The notes under the pieces are model-generated. The model saw only the letters and a program-made list of their open reading frames with translations. It was not told the DNA's origin and made no database searches. From Candidatus Bathyarchaeota archaeon (GTDB lineage: Archaea > Thermoproteota > Bathyarchaeia > 40CM-2-53-6 > RBG-13-38-9), in contig SMYQ01000037.1 of NCBI GenBank assembly GCA_007050885.1, forward strand, positions 1-11,956: DNA of 11,956 nt, in the 5' to 3' direction. Position numbers and translations under genes: made by a program. Each line of letters opens with the position of its first letter. Within the stretch, counting starts at the first letter, position 1. Shown here in pieces: positions 1 to 6,920 of the stretch.

Positions 1-197
1 CAGAAATATCCTCCTCAATTATCTAATTTTCAGCAATCAAACTCAAGTCCATAATATTGAGATCATCGCGTCTTTAATGTGTCGCACGACAATTTTTTAG
101 ACTATCATAGAAAATTAGGCTCAAAGCCCTCTAACTTATCTCAAAACTGCTCTTTAGGAAAATCTTAAGTCAATCTTTGTAGTTGCTGTAGAGATGT
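1..197. other. Unassigned left-edge region
   Basis: I see no convincing gene here. On the + strand, one frame stays open from base 1 to a TAA at 52-54 and another from base 2 to a TAG at about 98-100. Either could be the tail of a protein cut by the window edge, but the stretches are too short to recognise. The rest is AT-rich and includes whatever promoter serves the tRNA that starts at 198. I do not see a clear TATA box for it. Confidence 0.4.
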
Positions 198-216
198 GCC
201 GAGGTAGCTCAGCCTG

Positions 217-237
217 ATCTATCCTTAAAGAGGTTAA
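217..237 (+). other. Putative tRNA-Phe D-loop intron (about 21 nt)
   Basis: Removing these bases leaves the D loop AGCCTGGGA, which has the expected G18-G19 pair. Inside the extra sequence, CCTTAA (223-228) can pair with TTAAGG (234-239), a hairpin as expected near a bulge-helix-bulge splice site. The boundary could shift by one base. Confidence 0.6.
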
Positions 238-249
238 GGAGAGCACCCG

Positions 250-267
250 ACGCTTGATGTGGGTGAC
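250..267 (+). other. Putative tRNA-Phe anticodon-stem intron (about 18 nt, position 30/31)
   Basis: The anticodon arm needs 17 nt but spans 35. Excising 250-267 gives five perfect stem pairs and a standard seven-base loop. Excising 251-268 would leave an A-C mismatch at the base of the loop. GACGC occurs at both ends (249-253 and 265-269), so the boundary is not obvious by eye. Confidence 0.6.
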
Positions 268-296
268 GCTGAAGACCGGGTTGTCGCTGGTTCAAA

Positions 297-318
297 ACAG
301 TTAAGAAAACTGTGAAAT
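297..318 (+). other. Putative tRNA-Phe T-loop intron (about 22 nt, position 59/60)
   Basis: Removing these bases restores the standard T loop TTCAAAT. The extra sequence forms a clear hairpin, ACAGTT (297-302) with AACTGT (308-313). Shifting the boundary by one base gives a non-standard loop. Confidence 0.7.
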
Positions 319-413
319 TCCGGCCCTCGGCACCAATAATCTGTATATCAGCATGCAAGTCCACTATACTCCTTATTCGATATTGAAGAATTTGGTGAAC
401 TGTAATTTGATCT

Positions 414-421
414 CTATAAAT
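414..421 (+). promoter_or_regulatory. TATA box for the DUF1684 gene
   Basis: CTATAAAT lies about 55 bases ahead of the ATG at 473. Archaeal transcription starts about 25 bases past the TATA box, which would leave a leader of roughly 30 nt. No SD is evident in it. Confidence 0.45.
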
Positions 422-472
422 GGTAAGCTTTAATCTTCCCTAATTGAGAAAATAGATTGGTTAGTGTTTTTT

Positions 473-1132
473 ATGAGCTCGGGTGAAATTTGTCCAAATT
501 GTGCCATTGAGCAACCTAAGGGATCTAAATATTGTGATAGATGCGGTGCGCCAGTTCAAAGTGAAGTTGCTTTGAAACCTGTTAAAAAAATGTCTAAGGA
601 TGAAGTTGAGAATGTTCTACATTGGCGTGAGGAGAAAGACCAAGCTTTCAAAGGTCATTTTGCATCGCCAATACCTGAAAATATGAGAGGACAATTTGTT
701 GGTCTCAATTATTATCCAGTAAATCCTTCCTACAGATTCCTGTGTAGGCTTAACAAGTACCCTAATCCAGCCTCTGTTATGATGATGACAAGTACAGGAG
801 AAGAGAGGGAATATCTCAAAGTAGGACATTTCAGTTTCATTATAGGTGGAAAGACACTTACTCTTCATGCATACAAGGATCTAAGACAAGGGCCAAGTGA
901 AAAAGAGTCACTATTTATTCCTTTCAGAGACAGCACATCAGGTATAGAGACATATGAGGCCTCAAGATATCTAGAAATAGAATCGACCAAAGAAGGGGAA
1001 TTTCTAGTAGATTTCAATAAAGCATACAATCCGTTCTGCGCCTACATTGATACCTATAGTTGCCCATTACCGCCGAGGGAAAACTGGCTCGGAGTCGAGA
1101 TCAAAGCCGGAGAGAAAAAATACAAAGAGTAA
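473..1132 (+). CDS. DUF1684 protein with N-terminal zinc ribbon
   Basis: This 219-residue protein opens with a zinc ribbon, Cys7-x2-Cys10 and Cys21-x2-Cys24. The rest matches the DUF1684 pattern: SP near the start of the domain, FVGLNYYPV, then the signature block PFRDSTSGIETYEASRYL, DFNKAYNPFCAY, SCPLPPRENWL and AGEKK at the end. I know of no biochemical function established for this family. The added ribbon suggests contact with a nucleic acid or another protein, but that is inference. An in-frame GTG at 464 is possible. I chose ATG 473 because the ribbon starts right after it, as in many archaeal ribbon proteins. There is no signal peptide or membrane segment, so it is probably cytoplasmic. 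It sits alone between two tRNA genes and is not obviously part of an operon. Confidence 0.85.
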   Translation: MSSGEICPNCAIEQPKGSKYCDRCGAPVQSEVALKPVKKMSKDEVENVLHWREEKDQAFKGHFASPIPENMRGQFVGLNYYPVNPSYRFLCRLNKYPNPASVMMMTSTGEEREYLKVGHFSFIIGGKTLTLHAYKDLRQGPSEKESLFIPFRDSTSGIETYEASRYLEIESTKEGEFLVDFNKAYNPFCAYIDTYSCPLPPRENWLGVEIKAGEKKYKE

Positions 1133-1152
1133 TTGCACGCCCACTTTAACAT

Positions 1153-1160
1153 CTATATAC
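1153..1160 (+). promoter_or_regulatory. TATA box for tRNA-Gly
   Basis: CTATATAC ends 32 bases ahead of the tRNA-Gly 5' end, the spacing expected for an archaeal tRNA promoter with a short 5' leader. Confidence 0.5.
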
Positions 1161-1230
1161 TATTTATTGCACCTTTATGGACTGTCATAAAGCGGCCGTT
1201 GTCCAGTCTGGCTAAGACTCCGGCCTGCCA

Positions 1231-1241
1231 AAATTGCAGAC
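1231..1241 (+). other. Putative tRNA-Gly intron at 37/38 (11 nt)
   Basis: The interval between the two halves of the anticodon stem is 18 nt instead of 7. Removing 1231-1241 leaves the standard loop CTGCCAC. Position 37/38 is the canonical archaeal site, but 11 nt is very short. Confidence 0.65.
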
Positions 1242-1256
1242 CGCCGGTGACCCGGG

Positions 1257-1278
1257 AGATCATATAATGATCCGGGAA
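1257..1278 (+). other. Putative tRNA-Gly T-arm intron at 53/54 (22 nt)
   Basis: Removing these bases joins CCGGG to TTCAAATCCCGG, a perfect T arm. The extra sequence has a six-pair hairpin, GATCAT (1258-1263) with ATGATC (1267-1272). It also carries a second copy of CCGGGA (1272-1277 versus 1252-1257). Using that second copy as the T stem would leave a nine-base loop instead. Confidence 0.6.
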
Positions 1279-1323
1279 TTCAAATCCCGGCGGCCGCACC
1301 ATACTCGTAATGAATAGATACCA

Positions 1324-1328
1324 TTTTT
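1324..1328 (+). terminator. Possible T-run terminator after tRNA-Gly
   Basis: A run of five T, 22 bases past the CCA, is the only T-run between this tRNA and the next promoter. Short T-runs end archaeal tRNA transcripts. It also abuts the palindrome at 1328-1342. Confidence 0.35.
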
Positions 1329-1342
1329 AGCGTGCGCGGCTA
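1328..1342. repeat. CG-rich intergenic palindrome, copy 1
   Basis: TAGCGTGCGCGGCTA has TAGC/GCTA arms around a CG-rich centre, in otherwise AT-rich DNA. It lies between tRNA-Gly and the synthetase promoter. Related copies occur at 5101, 7924 and 8819. Confidence 0.4.
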
Positions 1343-1365
1343 TTTGCTCTTGAACCGAGTTATGG

Positions 1366-1373
1366 ATATATAA
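1366..1373 (+). promoter_or_regulatory. TATA box for the synthetase-acetyltransferase gene
   Basis: ATATATAA lies about 46 bases ahead of ATG 1416. The predicted transcript start near 1395-1400 would give a leader of about 20 nt. It also argues against translation from the TTG at 1395, unless that start is leaderless. Confidence 0.5.
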
Positions 1374-1415
1374 TGTGGTTAATCGATATGATAGTTGCCG
1401 GATTCAGACTTGGTT

Positions 1416-4148
1416 ATGTTAAGTCTTGACAAAATCTTCAAGCCCAAGAGCATTGCGGTAATTGGAGCCAGTGACGAAATAGATTCTATTGGATATATTC
1501 TAATGAAAAATCTCACTAAGTCAAGATATAAGGGCAGAACATATCCAATTAATATCACTGAAGCTAAAATTTTAGGATTACAAGCTTTCAAAACTATTCA
1601 TCAAGTTCCAGAAACAGTAGATTTAGCTATAATAGCAACACCTGCAAAGACTGTTCCAGAGATAGTTGAACAATGCGGTAAAGCGGGAATCCAAGGGATC
1701 ATAATAGTCTCTGCTGGATTCAAAGAGATTGGGAATGAAGGTAAAGCGTTAGAAGATAAAATTCTGGAAATTAAGCGAAAATATCACCTAAACATTATTG
1801 GACCAAATTGCCTGGGCATAATACAAACAAGTATTGGACTTAACGCGACTTTCCTAACTAGAATGCCTCAGCCAGGTAAGATAACCTTCATATCACAAAG
1901 TGGGGCGCTCGGTGCCGCAATTCTTGATTGGGCTATTACAGAGGATATTGGATTCAGCAACTTTGTATCCATAGGATCCATGATCGATGTCGACTTTGGA
2001 GATTTAATCGATTATTTCGGCACTGATCCAAAAACCAGTAGCATTCTCATGTACATTGAGGGGATAACTAATGCAAGAAAATTTATGAGTGCAGCGAGAC
2101 ACTTTGCAAGAACTAAACCAATAATCGTTGTCAAAGCTGGAAAATTCGGGGAAAGTGCAAAAGCTGCAGCCTCTCATACAGGTTCTCTCACCGGAGAGGA
2201 TATGATCTATGATGCAGCTTTCAAACGTGCAGGCATCGTAAGGGTAGAAGAAATTGCGGATCTATTCAACATTGCCGAAGTATTAGGAATGCAACCAATC
2301 CCAAAAGGCCCGAATCTTGCAATTATCACAAATGCTGGAGGCCCCGGAATAATGGCTACTGATGCGCTAATCTCCAGAGGCGGTAAACTTGCAAAACTCA
2401 GCCCAAAAACAATGGATAAACTAGAAAGTATATTGCCTTACTACTGGAGCAAAGGTAATCCGATCGATATACTTGGAGATGCACAAGACGATCGCTACAA
2501 TTCCGTTTTTCAAGTATGTCTTGATGACGAAAATATCGATGCCTTACTGATAATCCACACACCTACCGGAAGAGAAAATCCAGTTAAGATCGCTAAAAGA
2601 ATAGTCAAACAATGCAAACTCAAGTATACTAATTTTTCAAAACCAATCCTGACATCTTTTATGGGTCATGAACAGGTAGAAGAAGCGAATCAGATTCTGA
2701 ATCAAAATGGTATCCCAACGTATTCAACACCTGAACAAGCCGTCAACACATACATGTACATGTATCAATACAAGAAAAATCTGGAACTGCTCTACGAGAC
2801 ACCTGAAGAACTGCCAGTAAGCAGAGTACCACCAAGAAGACCGCTTACTGTAATAATGCGAAACGCTGCGAAGGAAAACCGTGAAATACTAACCGAAATC
2901 GAGGCAAAGCAGCTGCTGGAATATTATGATATTCCAGTAGTAAAGACGTTAGTAGCAAAAACAGTTGAGGATACAATCTCCCAAGCCTCACATATAGGAT
3001 ACCCCCTTGTTCTAAAGATCCTCTCTCCACAGATAATTCACAAAACTGATGCTGGAGGAGTTATGCTCGACATAAACTCCGAAAGTCAACTCAAAGAAGC
3101 ATTCAATAAAATTATAGCAAATGCTAAACAGTTCAATTCGAAAGCTGAGATTCAAGGAGTCACAATTCAACCTATGATTAAAACTAATGGCTACGAGGTT
3201 ATTCTAGGAGCAAAAACTGATCCACTCTTTGGCCCAGCAGTCCTATTTGGCATGGGCGGCATAGGAGTTGAGCTTTTCAAAGACGTAGCTGTCGGTCTAC
3301 CACCATTAAACACAACATTAGCAAAAAGGATAATGGAAGAAACAAAATGCTACAAACTATTGAAAGGCTATAGGAATGCACCTCCAGCAAATTTGGCATT
3401 GTTAGAAGAACTGATGGTAAAATTTTCTCAGATGCTGGCTGATTTTCCAGAGTTAAAAGAAGTAGATATCAATCCACTATTCATAAATGAGAAAAATGCC
3501 CTCGCTCTCGACGCTAGAATACTAATAGACACAAAACATGCATTAACTAAATTCGAACCACATGAACATCTTGTTATCAGCCCTTACCCTAAAAAGTACG
3601 AAACTCTCTGGACTCTCAAAGATGGAAGAACAATCCTCTTAAGACCAATAAAACCCGAAGATGAAGCTCTATGGCTTGAAATGTTTCAGAACTTCTCAGA
3701 AGAATCAAGACGATACAGATTCTTCGAAATCATAAAAGACGCACCCCATGAAGTAAGAATTCGATACTGCAATATCGACTACGATAGAGAAATGGCAATA
3801 GTCGCAGAATTAAAAGATCCTGAACATCGAAAAATTCTAGGAGTCGTCAGACTGATTATTGAACCTGATGGAACATCCGGAGAAATCGCATTCATAGTAG
3901 CAGATCCATGGCAAAGACTAGGACTAGGCTCGAAAATGGTTGATTACATGATCGAGATCTGCAAAGAGAAAAATCTTGAAACAATATTCGCAATAATGTT
4001 ACCCGATAACAAACTGGCAATTGAACTAATGAAGAAAATGGGATTCAAAGTTAAACAGCTAGAAGATGAAACCGTAAAAGCTACACTTAACTTGAAAGAG
4101 GAAATAGGTGAGGCCAAACCAATATCCACACCATCTCCAAAGATGTAA
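1416..4148 (+). CDS. ADP-forming acetyl-CoA synthetase (alpha+beta) fused to GNAT acetyltransferase
   Basis: This 910-residue cytoplasmic protein has four parts. Residues 1-125 are a CoA-binding Rossmann domain (SIAVIGASD). Residues 140-460 are the succinyl-CoA-ligase-like alpha domains, with the phosphohistidine loop AAASHTGSLTGED (His254). Residues 480-710 are an ATP-grasp beta domain, with YPLVLKI and IIHKTDAGGV (His542). Residues 733-886 are a GNAT domain, with SGEIAFIVAD (Glu823) and the acetyl-CoA loop QRLGLGS. The layout resembles bacterial Pat/PatZ lysine acetyltransferases. In Salmonella Pat, as I recall, the synthetase part is inactive because the catalytic His is lost. Here both His residues are present, so the enzyme could convert acetyl-CoA, ADP and Pi to acetate, ATP and CoA and also acetylate proteins. 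The start is ATG 1416; an in-frame TTG at 1395 would add seven residues. The deacetylase-like gene follows 111 bases downstream. Confidence 0.9.
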   Translation: MLSLDKIFKPKSIAVIGASDEIDSIGYILMKNLTKSRYKGRTYPINITEAKILGLQAFKTIHQVPETVDLAIIATPAKTVPEIVEQCGKAGIQGIIIVSAGFKEIGNEGKALEDKILEIKRKYHLNIIGPNCLGIIQTSIGLNATFLTRMPQPGKITFISQSGALGAAILDWAITEDIGFSNFVSIGSMIDVDFGDLIDYFGTDPKTSSILMYIEGITNARKFMSAARHFARTKPIIVVKAGKFGESAKAAASHTGSLTGEDMIYDAAFKRAGIVRVEEIADLFNIAEVLGMQPIPKGPNLAIITNAGGPGIMATDALISRGGKLAKLSPKTMDKLESILPYYWSKGNPIDILGDAQDDRYNSVFQVCLDDENIDALLIIHTPTGRENPVKIAKRIVKQCKLKYTNFSKPILTSFMGHEQVEEANQILNQNGIPTYSTPEQAVNTYMYMYQYKKNLELLYETPEELPVSRVPPRRPLTVIMRNAAKENREILTEIEAKQLLEYYDIPVVKTLVAKTVEDTISQASHIGYPLVLKILSPQIIHKTDAGGVMLDINSESQLKEAFNKIIANAKQFNSKAEIQGVTIQPMIKTNGYEVILGAKTDPLFGPAVLFGMGGIGVELFKDVAVGLPPLNTTLAKRIMEETKCYKLLKGYRNAPPANLALLEELMVKFSQMLADFPELKEVDINPLFINEKNALALDARILIDTKHALTKFEPHEHLVISPYPKKYETLWTLKDGRTILLRPIKPEDEALWLEMFQNFSEESRRYRFFEIIKDAPHEVRIRYCNIDYDREMAIVAELKDPEHRKILGVVRLIIEPDGTSGEIAFIVADPWQRLGLGSKMVDYMIEICKEKNLETIFAIMLPDNKLAIELMKKMGFKVKQLEDETVKATLNLKEEIGEAKPISTPSPKM

Positions 4149-4221
4149 CATAAAAATTGTAGAGTTAGCCAGCGCATTAGCGTGAAGCTCGCACGTCAGT
4201 TCCGGTTTTAATATCGCGGAG

Positions 4222-4229
4222 TATAAAAT
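4222..4229 (+). promoter_or_regulatory. TATA box for the deacetylase-family gene
   Basis: GTATAAAA lies about 34 bases ahead of the ATG at 4260. This implies a very short leader or none, and a promoter separate from the upstream synthetase gene. Confidence 0.5.
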
Positions 4230-4259
4230 TTAATGTTTAGAAAATATGTGGTGCAGTAG

Positions 4260-5102
4260 ATGGAAATCATCTTTTCAGAGGATTGTTTAGATTACTCGTA
4301 TTTTGGGCATATAGAAACCTCTGAAAGAGTTAAGATAGCCAGTGAAATTCTGGAAAAAACGGGGTATAGTTTTGTGGAACCTGAACCTATATCCGAGGAA
4401 GATCTTTTACGTGTCCACTCTACGAATTGGGTTGAAAGAGTTAAGAGAGGAGGATTCTTTGATGAGGATACACCTGGTTCTAAGAATATCTATAAATATG
4501 CAAATCTATCGGCTGGAGGAGCACTGCTGGCCGCCAACGTTAAGGGCTTCTCACTGCTCAGACCACCCGGACACCATGCAGGCAAAAATGGAAGAGCCCT
4601 AGGCGCATCAACCCTTGGATTCTGTTATTTCAACAACATGGCTATAGCTGTGAAACATCTCAATCAACGAACTCTCATATTGGACATAGATGGACATCAT
4701 GGAAACGGTACCCAGGAGATTTTCACGGGACACCCCAAAGTTACATATATTTCACTCCACCTAGTCCCAGAATTCCCCGGTACTGGCCTGAATTCAGAAA
4801 TAAACTGCTACAATTTTCCGTTACCCCCAGGAACGGGTGATAAGTTGTATCTTAAGACATTGGACAAGGCACTGGACCACGTCGATATGAAGAAGATAGA
4901 CATAATTGGAATTTCAGCTGGATTTGATGCCCACCAAGGAGACCTTGCTTCATTGGATTTAACCTCTAATTGTTTCAGAGAAATCGGTAAAAGGGTTAGA
5001 GATTTAGGAATAGAGGTTTTCGGAGTGCTAGAAGGCGGCTATTTAGGCGGAAACATAGCATCAGATCTACATCATCTAATACAAGGATTAGAAAAAGGCT
5101 AA
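4260..5102 (+). CDS. Histone deacetylase / acetylpolyamine amidohydrolase family hydrolase
   Basis: This 280-residue protein spans a whole class II-like deacetylase domain. Visible active-site elements are RPPGHHA (His105-His106, general base pair), LDIDGHHGNG (zinc ligands Asp144 and His146), SAGFDAH (zinc ligand Asp223) and EGGY (Tyr261, the transition-state tyrosine). Nothing essential is missing. The family removes acyl groups from acetyl-lysine in proteins or from acetylated polyamines. The sequence alone does not say which substrate is used here. Its position just downstream of a GNAT-bearing acetyl-CoA synthetase makes a role in protein deacetylation attractive, but that is inference. 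There is no signal peptide, so it is likely cytoplasmic. The TATA box close to the ATG and the absence of an SD suggest a leaderless or nearly leaderless transcript. Confidence 0.92.
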   Translation: MEIIFSEDCLDYSYFGHIETSERVKIASEILEKTGYSFVEPEPISEEDLLRVHSTNWVERVKRGGFFDEDTPGSKNIYKYANLSAGGALLAANVKGFSLLRPPGHHAGKNGRALGASTLGFCYFNNMAIAVKHLNQRTLILDIDGHHGNGTQEIFTGHPKVTYISLHLVPEFPGTGLNSEINCYNFPLPPGTGDKLYLKTLDKALDHVDMKKIDIIGISAGFDAHQGDLASLDLTSNCFREIGKRVRDLGIEVFGVLEGGYLGGNIASDLHHLIQGLEKG

Positions 5103-5112
5103 GCGCGCGCTT
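5101..5112. repeat. CG-rich intergenic palindrome, copy 2
   Basis: AAGCGCGCGCTT is a perfect 12-base palindrome that begins inside the TAA stop of the deacetylase gene. It is GC-rich against AT-rich surroundings, and is followed by ATT-rich sequence and an A-run at about 5131-5137. Confidence 0.45.
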
Positions 5113-5151
5113 GTTCCAATTTATTGGATTAAAAAAATTTCCACTGGAAAC

Positions 5152-5160
5152 GCATAAATA
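5152..5160 (+). promoter_or_regulatory. TATA box for the DUF2156 gene
   Basis: CATAAATAA (inside a longer TAAATAAATAA stretch) lies about 70 bases ahead of ATG 5229. This would give a leader of roughly 40 nt, long enough to carry the GGAG at 5219-5222. Confidence 0.4.
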
Positions 5161-5228
5161 AATAACAATGAATCAGAAACCAGTCTTACAAAAGATAGAC
5201 CATGCGCTAATGAATCTTGGAGAATCTA

Positions 5229-6131
5229 ATGAACATAGAATCATATTTTCCTCAATACCCTGGAAAAAGAGAAATTTCGATTAATGATAAAGATTTATTG
5301 AAACAAAAATTATTCAAATTACAACCTCAAATCTCTGAATATACTTTTACAAATCTTTGGATATGGCGGCAGCATAGGCCCGTATACCTATCTCAATTAA
5401 ACAAAACCGTCTTAATATTCAGGAAAAACCTTAACGGACAAATCTATCTTTTGCCCCCCGTCGGAGAAAAAGTGTCTTTACTTGTTTTCGAAAAGATGAG
5501 GAGTAAGGGCATTAAAGATCTAAATGGTCTTTATGGATTCAGTAAAGAAGAAGCGAACAAATTCAAAGAAAAAGGACTAACTGTTATCGAAGATCGAAAC
5601 AATTGGGATTATGTGTATTCGGTTAAAGAATTGATTTCACTCGAGGGAACAAAATATAGAAAGAAAAGGCAGAACATTCATCAATGTCTAAGTGATCATG
5701 AATGTGTATACAAACCTATAACATCACAAATCATAAAAGAGTGTTTGGAGTTACAAAATGATTGGTGTAACCTGAGATATTGTATTTCTGATCCAGGTTT
5801 GATGTCTGAAGATTGGGCCATTAAAGAAATTCTAACTAACTTTGATAAATTATCCGTTTTTGGAGGAGCAATATATATTGACGGTCGAATTGAGGCGTTC
5901 ACAATAGCTGAAAGACTTAACAGCAATTCTGCTGTGATCCATTTTGAAAAAGCTAACCATAACATCCGAGGATTATACCAACTGATAAATCAATGGTTCT
6001 GCAAACACAGTCTTCAAGATTATGAATATGTAAATAGGGAACAAGATTTAGGAATCCAAGGTTTGCGAAGAGCTAAACAAGAATATTATCCGCATCATAT
6101 GGTAGAAAAATGCACGATCAAAATAAGCTAG
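5229..6131 (+). CDS. DUF2156 family protein (GNAT-like fold)
   Basis: This 300-residue protein matches DUF2156. It has SEYTFTNLWIWR near residues 35-47, a basic KYRKKRQNI segment, then GGAIYIDGRIEAFTIAERL, HFEKAN, LYQLINQWFC and the family ending YVNREQDLGIQGLRRAKQEY with PHHMVEK. DUF2156 includes the C-terminal domain of lysyl-phosphatidylglycerol synthases (MprF) and has a double GNAT-like fold, so an acyl- or aminoacyl-transfer role is plausible. The substrate is unknown. It has no membrane helices, unlike MprF. I chose ATG 5229 because GGAG (5219-5222) sits six bases ahead. An in-frame TTG at 5217 overlaps that SD and is less likely. Its TAG stop shares bases with the stop of the convergent permease gene. 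Confidence 0.85.
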   Translation: MNIESYFPQYPGKREISINDKDLLKQKLFKLQPQISEYTFTNLWIWRQHRPVYLSQLNKTVLIFRKNLNGQIYLLPPVGEKVSLLVFEKMRSKGIKDLNGLYGFSKEEANKFKEKGLTVIEDRNNWDYVYSVKELISLEGTKYRKKRQNIHQCLSDHECVYKPITSQIIKECLELQNDWCNLRYCISDPGLMSEDWAIKEILTNFDKLSVFGGAIYIDGRIEAFTIAERLNSNSAVIHFEKANHNIRGLYQLINQWFCKHSLQDYEYVNREQDLGIQGLRRAKQEYYPHHMVEKCTIKIS

Positions 6132-6913
6132 ACAATCAGTCTCTTTTTCATCAAATTTATAGATAGAATTGTGAGGGGCACTGCAACCACGACTAACCAT
6201 AGTAGACTCAAGGTAATACTAGAGTATGCTATACCTGTGGTCAGCCACCTAGAGATGTTGACAGCATGAGCTAGGGGGAATATTAGCAACGAAATCGTTT
6301 GGATCTGTTCGGGCAAAATGGACATTGGGAAGAAAGTACCACTGAACAAATACATGGGAGTAATTAAAAGAAAAATTGGATAATTAAAGAACTCAATTTT
6401 TGGCACTAAACTTGTAAAACACATTCCAATAGAAGCGAATACTACACCCACCAGAAAAGATAGCGGAATTAAAAATAATGACTCAGGAAATCTAACGAGC
6501 TGTAATGCAGATACAACTAATAATATTATTGAAGCATTTATCATGCTCTTGGTAGACGCCCAAAGAATCTCTCCAAAGATAACCTCATCGATATTCAGAG
6601 GAGTATTGATAATTGCATCAAAAGTTTTTTGATAATACATTCGAACAAAAGATGCGAAAGTAGATTCGAAAAAAGCTGAATTCATCATAGATATACATAT
6701 CAGAGCAGGTGCTATGAACTCAACATAGGGTAATCCATCTATTTCTCTAACAAAAAAACCTAATCCATAACCTATACCAAAAAGATAGAGAATAGGTTCA
6801 AGAAGTTGAGGAATGAAATTGATCTTTATTGTCTTCATAAATACGTCTTTGTTTCTCAACCATACCTTGTAGGTTCTAGAAGATATCTTTGGAATGGAAA
6901 AGATTCTTGGCAT
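6128..6913 (-). CDS. ABC-2 type transporter permease
   Basis: This 261-residue integral membrane protein has about six hydrophobic segments, near residues 34-54, 64-80, 112-140, 146-170, 178-196 and 236-254. Features typical of the NodJ/DrrB-type ABC-2 permeases are the N-terminal helix followed by PYVEFIAPAL, YYQKTFDAIINTPL before the third segment, and the re-entrant FSGTFFPMSILP loop. It starts 7 bases past the stop of the ATPase gene, so the two are an operon and should form one exporter. The cargo cannot be told from sequence. In these systems it ranges from drugs to polysaccharides and lipids. There is no room for a terminator before the convergent DUF2156 gene: both genes use the same CTAG for their stops. 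Confidence 0.9.
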   Translation of the reverse strand: MPRIFSIPKISSRTYKVWLRNKDVFMKTIKINFIPQLLEPILYLFGIGYGLGFFVREIDGLPYVEFIAPALICISMMNSAFFESTFASFVRMYYQKTFDAIINTPLNIDEVIFGEILWASTKSMINASIILLVVSALQLVRFPESLFLIPLSFLVGVVFASIGMCFTSLVPKIEFFNYPIFLLITPMYLFSGTFFPMSILPEQIQTISLLIFPLAHAVNISRWLTTGIAYSSITLSLLWLVVVAVPLTILSINLMKKRLIV

Positions 6914-6920
6914 ATTCAGA

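Larger units (their letters stand above)
198..335 (+). tRNA. tRNA-Phe (GAA), three introns, CCA encoded
   Basis: The acceptor stem is GCCGAGG at 198-204 paired with CCTCGGC at 325-331, followed by A332 and an encoded CCA at 333-335. The D stem is GCTC (207-210) with GAGC (241-244). The T stem is GCTGG (286-290) with CCGGC (320-324). The D loop (30 nt), anticodon arm (35 nt) and T loop (29 nt) are all too long, by about 21, 18 and 22 nt. Removing one short intron from each gives a normal tRNA whose anticodon loop is CTGAAGA, that is anticodon GAA at 271-273. The best anticodon-stem model is CCCG (246-249) plus G268 pairing with CCGGG (276-280), which puts that intron at canonical position 30/31. 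The spliced molecule matches the usual archaeal tRNA-Phe pattern closely. The exact splice points are inferred. Confidence 0.9.
1192..1301 (+). tRNA. tRNA-Gly (GCC), two introns, CCA encoded
   Basis: The acceptor stem GCGGCCG (1192-1198) pairs fully with CGGCCGC (1291-1297), followed by A1298 and an encoded CCA (1299-1301). The anticodon stem is CCGGC (1220-1224) with GCCGG (1243-1247). The loop after splicing is CTGCCAC, with GCC at 1227-1229. The variable loop TGAC and T stem CCGGG (1252-1256) with CCCGG (1286-1290) are typical of archaeal tRNA-Gly. There are 11 extra bases after position 37 and 22 extra bases between the T stem and T loop; both are best read as introns. The D stem has only three good pairs (GTC/GAC). 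Confidence 0.9.

Noticed and set aside
250..275. Alternative anticodon TGA in the tRNA at 198-335, using the unspliced loop
   Set aside because: That reading leaves an 18-nt excess in the arm and no U33-like base in the right place. The GAA model gives a full stem and the usual tRNA-Phe loop.
1192..1301. tRNA-Gly locus read as a long-variable-arm (Leu/Ser) tRNA
   Set aside because: The anticodon GCC, the TGAC variable loop and the exact archaeal tRNA-Gly pattern appear once the 22-nt insert is removed. The insert lies inside the T arm, not in the variable region.
2845..3030. Minus-strand reading frames within the synthetase-acetyltransferase gene (also 1379-1591 and 3944-4177)
   Set aside because: They are antisense to strongly conserved protein motifs and show no family resemblance.
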